A stretch of DNA of 64,000 nt from Glaciimonas sp. (GTDB taxonomy: Bacteria > Pseudomonadota > Gammaproteobacteria > Burkholderiales > Burkholderiaceae_D): contig JABBOV010000009.1 of assembly GCA_012927625.1 (NCBI GenBank), positions 62,001-126,000 of the forward strand, written 5' to 3'. Of the stretch, positions 38,061 through 45,734 are shown piece by piece; position 1 is the stretch's first letter; every line of letters begins with the position of its first letter. The translations under genes were made by a program, and so were the position numbers. The notes beneath the pieces were generated by a model. It made no database searches, was not told where the DNA came from, and saw nothing but the letters and a program-made list of their open reading frames with translations.

Positions 38061-39587
38061 TTAATCCAAGCTCGGTTCTTGAGCCGGGGTTTGTCCAACG
38101 AGCGACTCTGCATTCAGCACACCGCCTCCCATAGACTGATACAGCGCGGTGGAGTCAACTAAACGTTGCGCCTTAGCTGCGATCAAGGGAATGCCGGTTT
38201 GTTGCGCCTGCTGCTGCGCGGTGAGTAGTTGCAGATAGCTGGCAGCTCCCAATGCATATTGGCGCTGTATGGATTTCAGAGATGCCTGCGCCGATGCGTC
38301 GGCTGCGGCTTGCGCAGCCAGGGTCTGGGCATCGTTGTCAAGGGCACGTAGCACGTCGGCGACGTTGCGTAGAGCTTCCAGCACCGTCTGCTGGTATTTG
38401 GCCGCAGCAGCGTCGAACGCGGCCAGCGCCGCCCGTTTCTCGGCCGGCAGCCCGGGGTTGAACAAGGGCTGGGTCAGTTGGCCGACGAGTCCCCAGGCCA
38501 GTGAACCGCTGCCAAACAGGCTGGCGGTGGTGAGCGCCTGCGAACCCAAATTAGCACTGAGCGCAACCTGTGGGTAAAGTCTGGACACCGCCACGCCGTA
38601 TTCGGCATTGGCGGCATGCAGTAGCGCTTCGGCCGCCTGAATGTCAGGGCGCTGGCGCACCAGTTCGGACGGCACCAACAGCGGCAGATCGGCCGGCAGA
38701 GTGAAATCGTCCAGAATAAAGGACGGCGGGATCCCTGCTCCTGGCGCATGACCGGCCAGCACTGCCAGCAGGTGGTGGATCTGTTCCAGCTTATTGCGCA
38801 GTGGCGGGATGCTGGCGCGGGTCTGCTCGAGCTGAGTTTGCAACGCCAGTAAGTCATCCTGCGAGGCCTGACCCAGCGCCAGGCGCTGGTGCGTGATTTC
38901 CAGTTGGGTTTCCTGCGCCCGGAGAATAGCTTGCGTGGCCGCCACCTGACTTGCCAGTTGAGCCTGGGTGATGGCGGTGGTGGCGATATTGGCTGCCAGG
39001 GTCAGACCTGCCCCTTCGAGCTGAAAGCGTTGATAGTCGACCTGTGCCGCCAGGGCTTCCAGCGCGCGTCGGTTGCCGCCAGCCAGATCGAGGTTGTAAT
39101 GCACGCCAACCGAGGCGTTGTAGAGGTTGAACACGCGGGCGTCGCCGGTTTGGCCCAATGCCGCGGAATTAGAATGCTGACGCTGCCCACTCAGGTTGGC
39201 ATCGACCTGGGCATACAAGCTGGAGCCGGCTTGCGCCGCGTAGCCCTCTTGCGCCTGACGTAGGACGGCCTGCGCCGCCGCCAGCGTGGGACTGGCTTGC
39301 AGGGCCTGATCGATCAGACGGGTGAGCTTGTCGGAGCGGAGCTCTTTCCACCATTCGACTGGCACCGGCGCCAAAACGAGCTGTTGCGGGTTTCCATATA
39401 GCCCTGGGCTGGCAACTGTCAAGCCAGGCAGCGCAGCGCTCGTATAACCCGTTACGACAGGTGGCACGGGGCGTTTGAAATCCGGTCCCGCCGCGCATCC
39501 CGCCAACACCGCGACTAAGGCTAAAGGCGTCAATAAAGATATCTGTGCCAATAAAGGCAACATACGGCTGTGATTTCGACTGTTCAT
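38061..39587 (-). CDS. RND/ABC efflux outer-membrane factor lipoprotein (NodT family)
   Basis: A 508-residue TolC-like outer-membrane channel. The signal peptide ends with LAVLAGC-type lipobox ALVAVLAGCAAGPDFKRP (Cys31). Two outer-membrane-efflux repeats follow: LTRLIDQALQASPTLAAAQAVLRQAQEGYAAQ and LVRQRPDIQAAEALLHAANAEYGVAVSRLYPQVALSA. AAAGGAAG precedes the chosen ATG at 39587. It is the last gene of the TetR-controlled exporter operon and supplies the outer-membrane exit. Confidence 0.93.
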   Translation of the reverse strand: MNSRNHSRMLPLLAQISLLTPLALVAVLAGCAAGPDFKRPVPPVVTGYTSAALPGLTVASPGLYGNPQQLVLAPVPVEWWKELRSDKLTRLIDQALQASPTLAAAQAVLRQAQEGYAAQAGSSLYAQVDANLSGQRQHSNSAALGQTGDARVFNLYNASVGVHYNLDLAGGNRRALEALAAQVDYQRFQLEGAGLTLAANIATTAITQAQLASQVAATQAILRAQETQLEITHQRLALGQASQDDLLALQTQLEQTRASIPPLRNKLEQIHHLLAVLAGHAPGAGIPPSFILDDFTLPADLPLLVPSELVRQRPDIQAAEALLHAANAEYGVAVSRLYPQVALSANLGSQALTTASLFGSGSLAWGLVGQLTQPLFNPGLPAEKRAALAAFDAAAAKYQQTVLEALRNVADVLRALDNDAQTLAAQAAADASAQASLKSIQRQYALGAASYLQLLTAQQQAQQTGIPLIAAKAQRLVDSTALYQSMGGGVLNAESLVGQTPAQEPSLD

Positions 39588-39675
39588 GATTACTTCCTTT
39601 GTGTGTCCAAACGTTGAATGGAGGCGGGCCAAGGTGCGCAATGCGTTTTAAAGCTCAACACTCAGAGTGACAGAA

Positions 39676-39942
39676 CTACAAACTTGGTTTGTTGGCCCCT
39701 ATTCTTCGAATTCTCGTGAACGGCACACCCCGCATCACGGCCAATTTGACGCCGTGTCCAGCCACCAAGCCATGCGCACTGGCTCCGATGCAGCCTGGGC
39801 AATCCATGACAAATGCCGCAGCGGCATCGCTTGAGCCGGGGTGGATGGAGGCGGCAGGTGGCGAATGGTTTTCGGCGCCTGGCCACGGTTGAGCGAGTGA
39901 GGCTACTGCATTAATATCCAGCGCCATCGTCGAATCAGGCAT
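39676..39942 (-). CDS. Small protein of unknown function
   Basis: A possible 88-residue protein starting MPDSTMALDINAVASLAQPWPG. An AGAGG lies 4 nt before its ATG, and a CPGC pair lies in the middle. It fills the 366-bp gap between the ABC ATPase and the outer-membrane factor genes in the same direction. No family is recognised and another frame is also open, so it may not be real. Confidence 0.35.
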   Translation of the reverse strand: MPDSTMALDINAVASLAQPWPGAENHSPPAASIHPGSSDAAAAFVMDCPGCIGASAHGLVAGHGVKLAVMRGVPFTRIRRIGANKPSL

Positions 39943-39953
39943 GCGCCTCTTTC

Positions 39954-40664
39954 TCACTTAAGCTGCCGCCCCTGGCCGGCTTCTTCATAAGTGACGCCGT
40001 CGCGAATCTGGTAAATGCGTTTGAAGGTCGGGATGATCTTTTCGTCGTGGGTGACGACAATGATGGCGGTTTCATATTGGCTGGCCATTTGCTCCAGAAT
40101 GTGAATTACTGCCAGTGCGCGCACGCTGTCAAGCGCTGCCGTGGGTTCATCGGCGAGAATGACCGGTGGGCGATTGACCAGGCCCCGGGCGATTGCCACG
40201 CGTTGCTGCTCTCCGCCTGAGAGCTGTGATGGCATGGCCTTGGCGCGATTCTCCACATCAAGCGCCTTGAACAATTCGAGTGCCCGCTTGCGTGCTTCGC
40301 CGTTGGGTACTCCGGCCAGCATGGGCAGCAGGGCGACGTTGTCGGTGACATCCAGAAACGGGATCAGATACGGTGCCTGGAACACAAAACCGATCTTGTC
40401 ACGGCGCAGCGCGCGCAGATCCTTGATCTTCCAGCCGTTGTCGTAGATCACTTCGTCGCCCAAGGCCATCAGACCGGCACTGGGCTCGATCACCGCGCCC
40501 AGGCACTTGAGCAGGGTGCTCTTGCCCGAGCCCGAGGGGCCGATCAGTCCAACCACCTCGCCCGGCGCCACTTGCATGTCCACGCCCTTGAGCGCATCAA
40601 CCGCGGTGTCGCCCTTGCCGTAGCGCTTTTTCAATCCTTCAATACGGATGCCTTTGCCCCTCAT
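39954..40664 (-). CDS. ABC transporter ATP-binding protein (MacB/LolD/DevA type)
   Basis: A 236-residue ATPase: Walker A GLIGPSGSGKSTLLK, Q-loop FVFQAPYLIPFLDV, signature LSGGEQQRVAIARGLVN, Walker B PVILADEPTAALD, and the switch His in IIVVTHDEKI. With the FtsX-like permease and HlyD-type adaptor it forms a DevBCA/MacAB-like exporter. The ATG at 40664 has GGAGG upstream, inside the end of the permease gene; the longer frame to 40736 is within that gene. Confidence 0.93.
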   Translation of the reverse strand: MRGKGIRIEGLKKRYGKGDTAVDALKGVDMQVAPGEVVGLIGPSGSGKSTLLKCLGAVIEPSAGLMALGDEVIYDNGWKIKDLRALRRDKIGFVFQAPYLIPFLDVTDNVALLPMLAGVPNGEARKRALELFKALDVENRAKAMPSQLSGGEQQRVAIARGLVNRPPVILADEPTAALDSVRALAVIHILEQMASQYETAIIVVTHDEKIIPTFKRIYQIRDGVTYEEAGQGRQLK

Positions 40665-40665
40665 G

Positions 40666-41868
40666 TCAGCCTCCAATCGCTTCAGCCGGGTCGACCTTGA
40701 GTGCGGCACGGATGGCGATGATGCTGGCAAGCACACAGATCACCACCACGGCCAAAAAGCCCAAAGCAGTATCGCCCGGCATGAGCAATACATATTTCGG
40801 AAACAGCGGCGCAGCGAAGGTCGCGGTGATTTTACCCACGACGAAACCAATCAGACCCAGCGCGACGGCTTGCTGCATGATCATCGCGGCGATGGTGCGA
40901 TTTTTTGTGCCGAGCAGCTTCAGTACCGCGATTTCGCGGATCTTGTCCATGGTCAGGGTATAGATGATGAAAGCGACAATGGTCGCGCTGACGATAGCTA
41001 GAATCACCAGGAACATGCCGATCTGCTTGGCCGCAGTCGCAATCAGTTTGCCGATGAGGATTGCCTCCATCTGTGGCAGGGTGTAAGCGGTGAGGCGCTT
41101 CCAGCGCTGGATGGATTGAGCCACCGCGTCCGGGGCATAGCCGGGCTTGATGCGCACCAGTACCGCGTTGACATAAGGGTTGCCGCTTTGCGAGGCGATC
41201 ACGGCTTCGAGCAGCCCGGGTACACCGGGGCGGTTGAAGGCCGGATTTTCGCCGGTGCGGCGGCGCTGTTGCAGAATCGCGTCGTTGTCCTTGAGGAATT
41301 GCGCTTCCTGCGCATCCTTGAGCGGGATGAACACCATTGGGTCGCCACCCGACGACACCATGCGCCGGGTCAGCCCCACCACTGCGTAATGATTGCGGCG
41401 GATCGTGATGCGCTCGCCCAGTTTGAAGCCGGTGGCAACGTCGGCTACGGCTTCGTAGTGACTGCGGGTAAGCTGGCGACCGGCGACGAGATAGGGCGGC
41501 CAACCCGGCCGGCCCACCTGGCCGGGCGCGATGCCAACCACCATGGCGCGCACATCGCTATCGCCGCTGCGCACCTGCATGGTCAGATAGGACACGTTGT
41601 TGGCCTGGGCGATCCCCGGCATGGTGAGTATGCTGCGATAAGTATCGTCGTTGAGGCTGGAGGACTCCGCATACGGACCGAGCGTATCTTTCTGCACCAC
41701 CCATAAATCAGCACCGCTGTTGTCGAGCAATGCCTTGGCGTCATCCACCATGCCACGGTAGACCCCGGCCATGGTCAATGTCACGCCAATCAAAAGCCCA
41801 AGACCGACACCGGTAAAGACGAACTTGCCCCAGGCGTGCAGGATGTCGCGCCCGGCCAGGCTGATCAT
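40666..41868 (-). CDS. ABC transporter permease, FtsX/DevC type
   Basis: A 400-residue permease with one N-terminal helix (FVFTGVGLGLLIGVTLTMAGVY), a large periplasmic domain of about 220 residues and three C-terminal helices (MFLVILAIVSATIVAFIIYTL, MIMQQAVALGLIGFVVGKI, TALGFLAVVVICVLASIIAIRAAL). The DKIREIAVLKLLGTKNRTI loop is the coupling segment typical of FtsX/MacB permeases. The start overlaps the HlyD gene stop by 4 bp. Confidence 0.92.
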   Translation of the reverse strand: MISLAGRDILHAWGKFVFTGVGLGLLIGVTLTMAGVYRGMVDDAKALLDNSGADLWVVQKDTLGPYAESSSLNDDTYRSILTMPGIAQANNVSYLTMQVRSGDSDVRAMVVGIAPGQVGRPGWPPYLVAGRQLTRSHYEAVADVATGFKLGERITIRRNHYAVVGLTRRMVSSGGDPMVFIPLKDAQEAQFLKDNDAILQQRRRTGENPAFNRPGVPGLLEAVIASQSGNPYVNAVLVRIKPGYAPDAVAQSIQRWKRLTAYTLPQMEAILIGKLIATAAKQIGMFLVILAIVSATIVAFIIYTLTMDKIREIAVLKLLGTKNRTIAAMIMQQAVALGLIGFVVGKITATFAAPLFPKYVLLMPGDTALGFLAVVVICVLASIIAIRAALKVDPAEAIGG

Positions 41869-43019
41869 TGCGTCACCCCGGGGATACGCTCGACCACATG
41901 GATACGGCTGTACCTGGTCAGTGTTTTTTCGCTATACACGATCACCCGGTCTCCGCCCTTCAACCCTTCTTTCACTTGCATATGACCATCGAGATCGCCA
42001 GCGCCCAGCGTGACGGGGGTAAAGCGCGCATCGCCATCGACGATCTGCCACACACCCAACTTGCCATCCACGCGTTGAACGGCGGCATTGAGGATGACTG
42101 GCGCTGTTGCAAGCGCTGGCAAGGCGACGGTGACTTCTGCCAGTTCGCCTACCGGTGGCAAGGGAACGGGCAGGGAGTCGAACATCACCTTGGCGAGCGT
42201 TTCTTCGGTAACCGCATCGGCCAGCGGCTCCACCCGCAGTACGCGACCGGTCAAGATTTGGCCGTTGCGTGAGCGCAGCACGATGCGGGTCGGCAGTCCG
42301 GCAGCCAAACCGGTGGCACTGATCTGGTCGAAACGCACGTTGATCCACAGGCTCTTGGGATCGATCACTTCCACCACGGCCTGACCTGCGACCACGGTCG
42401 TACCGGGGTCGGCATTGCGCACCGCCACCAAACCATCAACTGGCGCGATGAGGCGCAGATTGCTGCGCTGTGTGACCACTGCCGCGCGATCAGCCCGAGC
42501 CCGGGCGAGGTCTTCTCGTGCAGCGGACAGTGCGGCGTCGGCGATCTGCAATTCCTGCCGTTTGGCGGCGGCTATTTCCTCGCTGGTCGAGCGCACCGCC
42601 AGCAATTGCTCGTAGCGTCGCGCCTGCGCTTGTGCGTAGGCCTGTCGGGCCTCGGCTTCGCGCAAAGCCGCCCCGGCGCGCTTGAACGTCGCCTCTTGCG
42701 AGCGAATACGGTCATCAAGGTCGATGGGATCCATCTCTCCGAGCACCTGCCCGGCCTTTACCCGATCACCTACATGCACGTCTAGCCGTTTAACGCGCCC
42801 GGCAAACGTGGGGCCGATTTTGTTGATGTAACGCGCCTCTACAGTGCCAATGCCGAACAGGGCTGGAGCGATGGACTTTGACTCCACGGCGGCGACCGTG
42901 ACAGGCACCGGCGCCAGCGGCCCCGAACGCAGCGCGACATAGACGAACAGGGCGAGCAGCGGCACCAGCACACCGATCAGTGCCAGGGTTCGCCCATGAG
43001 CCGACAGGAATTTTTTCAT
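41865..43019 (-). CDS. HlyD-family periplasmic adaptor (membrane fusion protein)
   Basis: A 384-residue adaptor with one N-terminal transmembrane helix (LALIGVLVPLLALFVYVAL), a split lipoyl domain (GRVKRLDVHVGDRVKAGQVLGEMDPIDL and LRLIAPVDGLVAVRNADPGTTVVAGQ), a coiled-coil hairpin between them and beta-barrel parts after. It links the inner-membrane ABC complex to the outer-membrane factor. It overlaps tetR and the permease gene by 4 bp each, so regulator and pump are translated together. Confidence 0.92.
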   Translation of the reverse strand: MKKFLSAHGRTLALIGVLVPLLALFVYVALRSGPLAPVPVTVAAVESKSIAPALFGIGTVEARYINKIGPTFAGRVKRLDVHVGDRVKAGQVLGEMDPIDLDDRIRSQEATFKRAGAALREAEARQAYAQAQARRYEQLLAVRSTSEEIAAAKRQELQIADAALSAAREDLARARADRAAVVTQRSNLRLIAPVDGLVAVRNADPGTTVVAGQAVVEVIDPKSLWINVRFDQISATGLAAGLPTRIVLRSRNGQILTGRVLRVEPLADAVTEETLAKVMFDSLPVPLPPVGELAEVTVALPALATAPVILNAAVQRVDGKLGVWQIVDGDARFTPVTLGAGDLDGHMQVKEGLKGGDRVIVYSEKTLTRYSRIHVVERIPGVTQ

Positions 43020-43624
43020 GGTGCGCTCCTCACGCCACGTTGATAGATAGCGAATACGCCGGGTGCTTCGGTACGAATACGTTGAATGTCTCCAGACAGC
43101 ATGGACTGCATGACCAAGCCCTGGATGGTTCCGATGAACAGCGTGGCGGCAGCCTGGGTGTCCACCTCAGGCGCAATCTCTCCTGCCGCCTTGCCTTGCT
43201 CGATGCGAGCCCGAACACGCTCGGCATAGCGCTGGATTAGCGTCCAAGCCATGCGCTTGGCCGCAGTCGATTCGGCGCGTTGCAACTCGCCGAACATTAT
43301 CCGGGGTACGCCGGGGTGCTCGACCACGAACTCGACATGGCTCATAAACATGGCCCGCATCGCCGCCAGTGGCGATTCGATGCCCCCTGCAGCGTTATCA
43401 ATTCGCTCCAAGAGATGATCCGCCACCCATTCCATAACGGACTGCCAAATAGCGTCTTTGGTCGGGAAATGACGGAACAGCGCACCTTGCGTCAGGTTCA
43501 TGTGTTTGGCGATAGCCGAAGTCGTGATTTCGCTGGGGTTCTGCGAACCAGCCAACTCTATTACGGCCTCGACAGTAACGGCCCGGCGCTCATCTGCCGG
43601 AAGATGCTTAGGATGAGATTGCAT
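43016..43624 (-). CDS. TetR-family regulator of the efflux operon
   Basis: A 202-residue repressor-type protein. The DNA-binding domain is RRAVTVEAVIELAGSQNPSEITTSAIAKHMNLTQGALFRHFPTKDAIWQSV; the rest is a helical ligand and dimerisation domain. It is the first gene of the operon it probably represses. An AAGG precedes the ATG, and a two-level inverted repeat lies about 16 bp upstream. Confidence 0.92.
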   Translation of the reverse strand: MQSHPKHLPADERRAVTVEAVIELAGSQNPSEITTSAIAKHMNLTQGALFRHFPTKDAIWQSVMEWVADHLLERIDNAAGGIESPLAAMRAMFMSHVEFVVEHPGVPRIMFGELQRAESTAAKRMAWTLIQRYAERVRARIEQGKAAGEIAPEVDTQAAATLFIGTIQGLVMQSMLSGDIQRIRTEAPGVFAIYQRGVRSAP

Positions 43625-43639
43625 CTGAATAACCTTAAT

Positions 43640-43663
43640 GTAAGTAATTAGTTACTATCTTAC
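43640..43663. promoter_or_regulatory. Candidate TetR operator
   Basis: Outer arms GTAAG and CTTAC enclose inner arms AGTAA and TTACT. It lies just upstream of the tetR start, where a bound repressor would block the operon. Confidence 0.5.
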
Positions 43664-43868
43664 TGCAAACCCACCAAGTGTCAAGCACTGGGTGTTCATT
43701 GCTCCGCTAGGGTTTGTTGCTCCCTGAATGCACATCTCAACTTAATTTGACGCAGTACAACCTTATTTGTTGGCAATACCTATACAGGCAAGCCGATTGC
43801 TGGCATATTAGTCGGAGATTAATAGCACGATCGTTCGCTTGTAGTAAAACCCCCTAGGAGACAATAAT

Positions 43869-45338
43869 ATGAAAACAAAATTAATCGCAGGTTTGGTTGC
43901 ATCCTGCTTCGCTGCGCCAGCACTGGCGCAATCCAATATCACCATTTACGGCATCGTGGATGCCGGTATTCATGTGTCCAGCAATGGCGAAGGCACCAGA
44001 ACCAAACTGGTCAGCGGCATCGCCGACGGTTCGCGCCTGGGTTTCAAGGGCACCGAGGATATGGGTGGCGGCTACAAAACCATTTTTAACCTTGAATCGC
44101 GTGTTGAGCTTGATACCGGCGGCAATCAAGCCGGCAATATTAGCGACAACGAAGGATTGGCACTGCCTCGGGGTCTGAATTTCATTCCCGTCTTATCCGC
44201 AGCGACCGCGCCAACAGTGAGAGCCGGCGTTGCCGCTGCGGTAGCGGCGCAAGCGCAGGCGGGCGGCGCTACCGCAGATCAAGCAGCCGCAATAGGTGCT
44301 GGCTATGTCGCCAGCGCGGCCGGCATCGCCGATGTTGCTAATCGTACTGCTGCTGCGGTTGCCCCAACGGGAGCAAAGCTTTTGGCCGGCTCCCAATCCG
44401 CACTAAGACAAGCGGGCGCGTTAAAGCTCGTCAACTTCAGTGGTGCACTGTTCGATCGGACTGCGATGGTCGGTATGATCACGCCGGTCGGCGCAGTTCT
44501 GGCGGGGCGCATGTACACGCCGGGTTATGAAGTATTTGCTGCAGCAGACACTTTTGAAACCGGTACCGCCGGTACCTGGGGCGGCATCACCGGCGGCTCC
44601 GGCGGCCTATTGACGGCAGGGATCGCAATCCGTTCCTCCCGCTCCGTGCAATATCGGATTCAATTGCCGAGCGGCATCTCCGCCGCGTTGATGTACGGCT
44701 TCAAAAATTCCGGCTACATCGACCTGGACAAGCGTTTCTATGCCGCCAATGTGATGTACAAAGCCAATGGGTTAAATGTCGGCCTCGGCTACAACAATGG
44801 CCAGGATCAGAATGGCAATAGCGGCTTGATCTCAACCATCCTCGGCGGCTCTTACGAGACTGGCCCGTTCAAGTTCTTCGCAGGTTACTTGAATCAACGG
44901 AATGAAAACTCGGTTGTAGTACCGCTGTTAACTAGCTTGACTTGGGATGCCGGTATTGCCCCTACGCTAACGGCACAGCCGGCAGCATTACAGTCGGCGC
45001 TACGCAACTCATATATCAATACGTTGAAACAAAACTTCAAGCTGAACGCGGATAGTTATAGCCTCGGCATGCATTACAACACTGGCAACGGCCGCGTCAT
45101 GGGTTCGGTCAGCCGTCAAAACGACAAGACCGCCTCCAACAACGATGCCACTCAATATGCGATTGGTTACGACCATAACCTTTCCAAGCGCACTGACATC
45201 TATACCGTGTTGGCTTATATTAAAAATGACAACAACGCACAATACGCACCGGGTGCAGCCAGTGCTCCAGGCGGCTTCACTACTTCTGGCGGCGTGTCAG
45301 GCAAAGCGTTTCAAATCGGCATGCGCCACCGGTTTTAA
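43869..45338 (+). CDS. Gram-negative porin (OmpC-like) with alanine-rich insertion
   Basis: A 489-residue porin, longer than the usual 350-400. Signal peptide MKTKLIAGLVASCFAAPALA, then the standard first strands SNITIYGIVDAGIHVSS and GSRLGFKGTEDMGGGYKTIFNLESRVELDTG. Later strands include VQYRIQLPSGISAALMYGF and SYSLGMHYNTGNGRVMGSVSRQND, and the C-terminal signature AFQIGMRHRF ends in Phe. Residues about 107-185 are an Ala-rich stretch with no beta pattern, sitting where loop L2 or L3 is expected. TAGGAG precedes the ATG. A terminator follows 53 bp after the stop. Confidence 0.92.
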   Translation: MKTKLIAGLVASCFAAPALAQSNITIYGIVDAGIHVSSNGEGTRTKLVSGIADGSRLGFKGTEDMGGGYKTIFNLESRVELDTGGNQAGNISDNEGLALPRGLNFIPVLSAATAPTVRAGVAAAVAAQAQAGGATADQAAAIGAGYVASAAGIADVANRTAAAVAPTGAKLLAGSQSALRQAGALKLVNFSGALFDRTAMVGMITPVGAVLAGRMYTPGYEVFAAADTFETGTAGTWGGITGGSGGLLTAGIAIRSSRSVQYRIQLPSGISAALMYGFKNSGYIDLDKRFYAANVMYKANGLNVGLGYNNGQDQNGNSGLISTILGGSYETGPFKFFAGYLNQRNENSVVVPLLTSLTWDAGIAPTLTAQPAALQSALRNSYINTLKQNFKLNADSYSLGMHYNTGNGRVMGSVSRQNDKTASNNDATQYAIGYDHNLSKRTDIYTVLAYIKNDNNAQYAPGAASAPGGFTTSGGVSGKAFQIGMRHRF

Positions 45339-45390
45339 GGTGGAGATGCTGTAATTCGCCGCAATCCGGTTGTAAGCTGACCGTATGAAT

Positions 45391-45425
45391 GTAAAAGAGG
45401 GTGCCGTTTAGGCACCCTCTTTTAC
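45391..45425 (+). terminator. Rho-independent terminator after the porin gene
   Basis: Perfect 15-bp arms GTAAAAGAGGGTGCC and GGCACCCTCTTTTAC around a GTTTA loop, with a T run in the right arm. The A run on the left allows use in both directions. Confidence 0.9.
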
Positions 45426-45449
45426 ATTAGAAGCGGCATCTGACATTAA

Positions 45450-45540
45450 AATTATACACAGCCATGTATTTTTAATAACCGCAATATAATTATGCGGAAA
45501 TGCCATGCTTTTAATACATACTCCCCATATAATTTATATT
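45450..45540 (+). repeat. AT-rich composite-repeat module, copy D
   Basis: The clearest copy: ATGTATTTTTAATAACCGCA, TATGCGGAAATGCCATG and ACATACTCCCC. CCGCA and TGCGG form a perfect small hairpin here. A family II palindrome follows. Confidence 0.65.
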
Positions 45541-45543
45541 GGC

Positions 45544-45707
45544 AACTATTCAGCCCGCACCAAGAAACTTCCAAACCGAAGTGGTTTTTTGTAGGAGCGC
45601 ACCTGGGCGCGAAAGCAGTCGCCAGACTGCAGCCGTTGATCGCGCCCAGGTGCGCTCCTACAACATCGTACTATTCCACTCTTAATTGCTTTGCCGGCTG
45701 AATAGTT
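45544..45707. repeat. Composite element with family II palindrome
   Basis: Bounded by the perfect inverted repeat AACTATTCAGCC (45544-45555) and GGCTGAATAGTT (45696-45707). Inside at 45591-45662 is the palindrome GTAGGAGCGCACCTGGGCGC with its complement. AACTATTCAGC also occurs beside copy A at 5106. Confidence 0.7.
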
Positions 45708-45734
45708 ACTCTCATTGCAGTCAGCAGAGTGACA

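Noticed and set aside
39662-39886. Arg-rich 74-codon frame beside the efflux operon
   Set aside because: Composition looks like an out-of-frame shadow; the other frame with an AGAGG ribosome site is more likely, and even that is weak.
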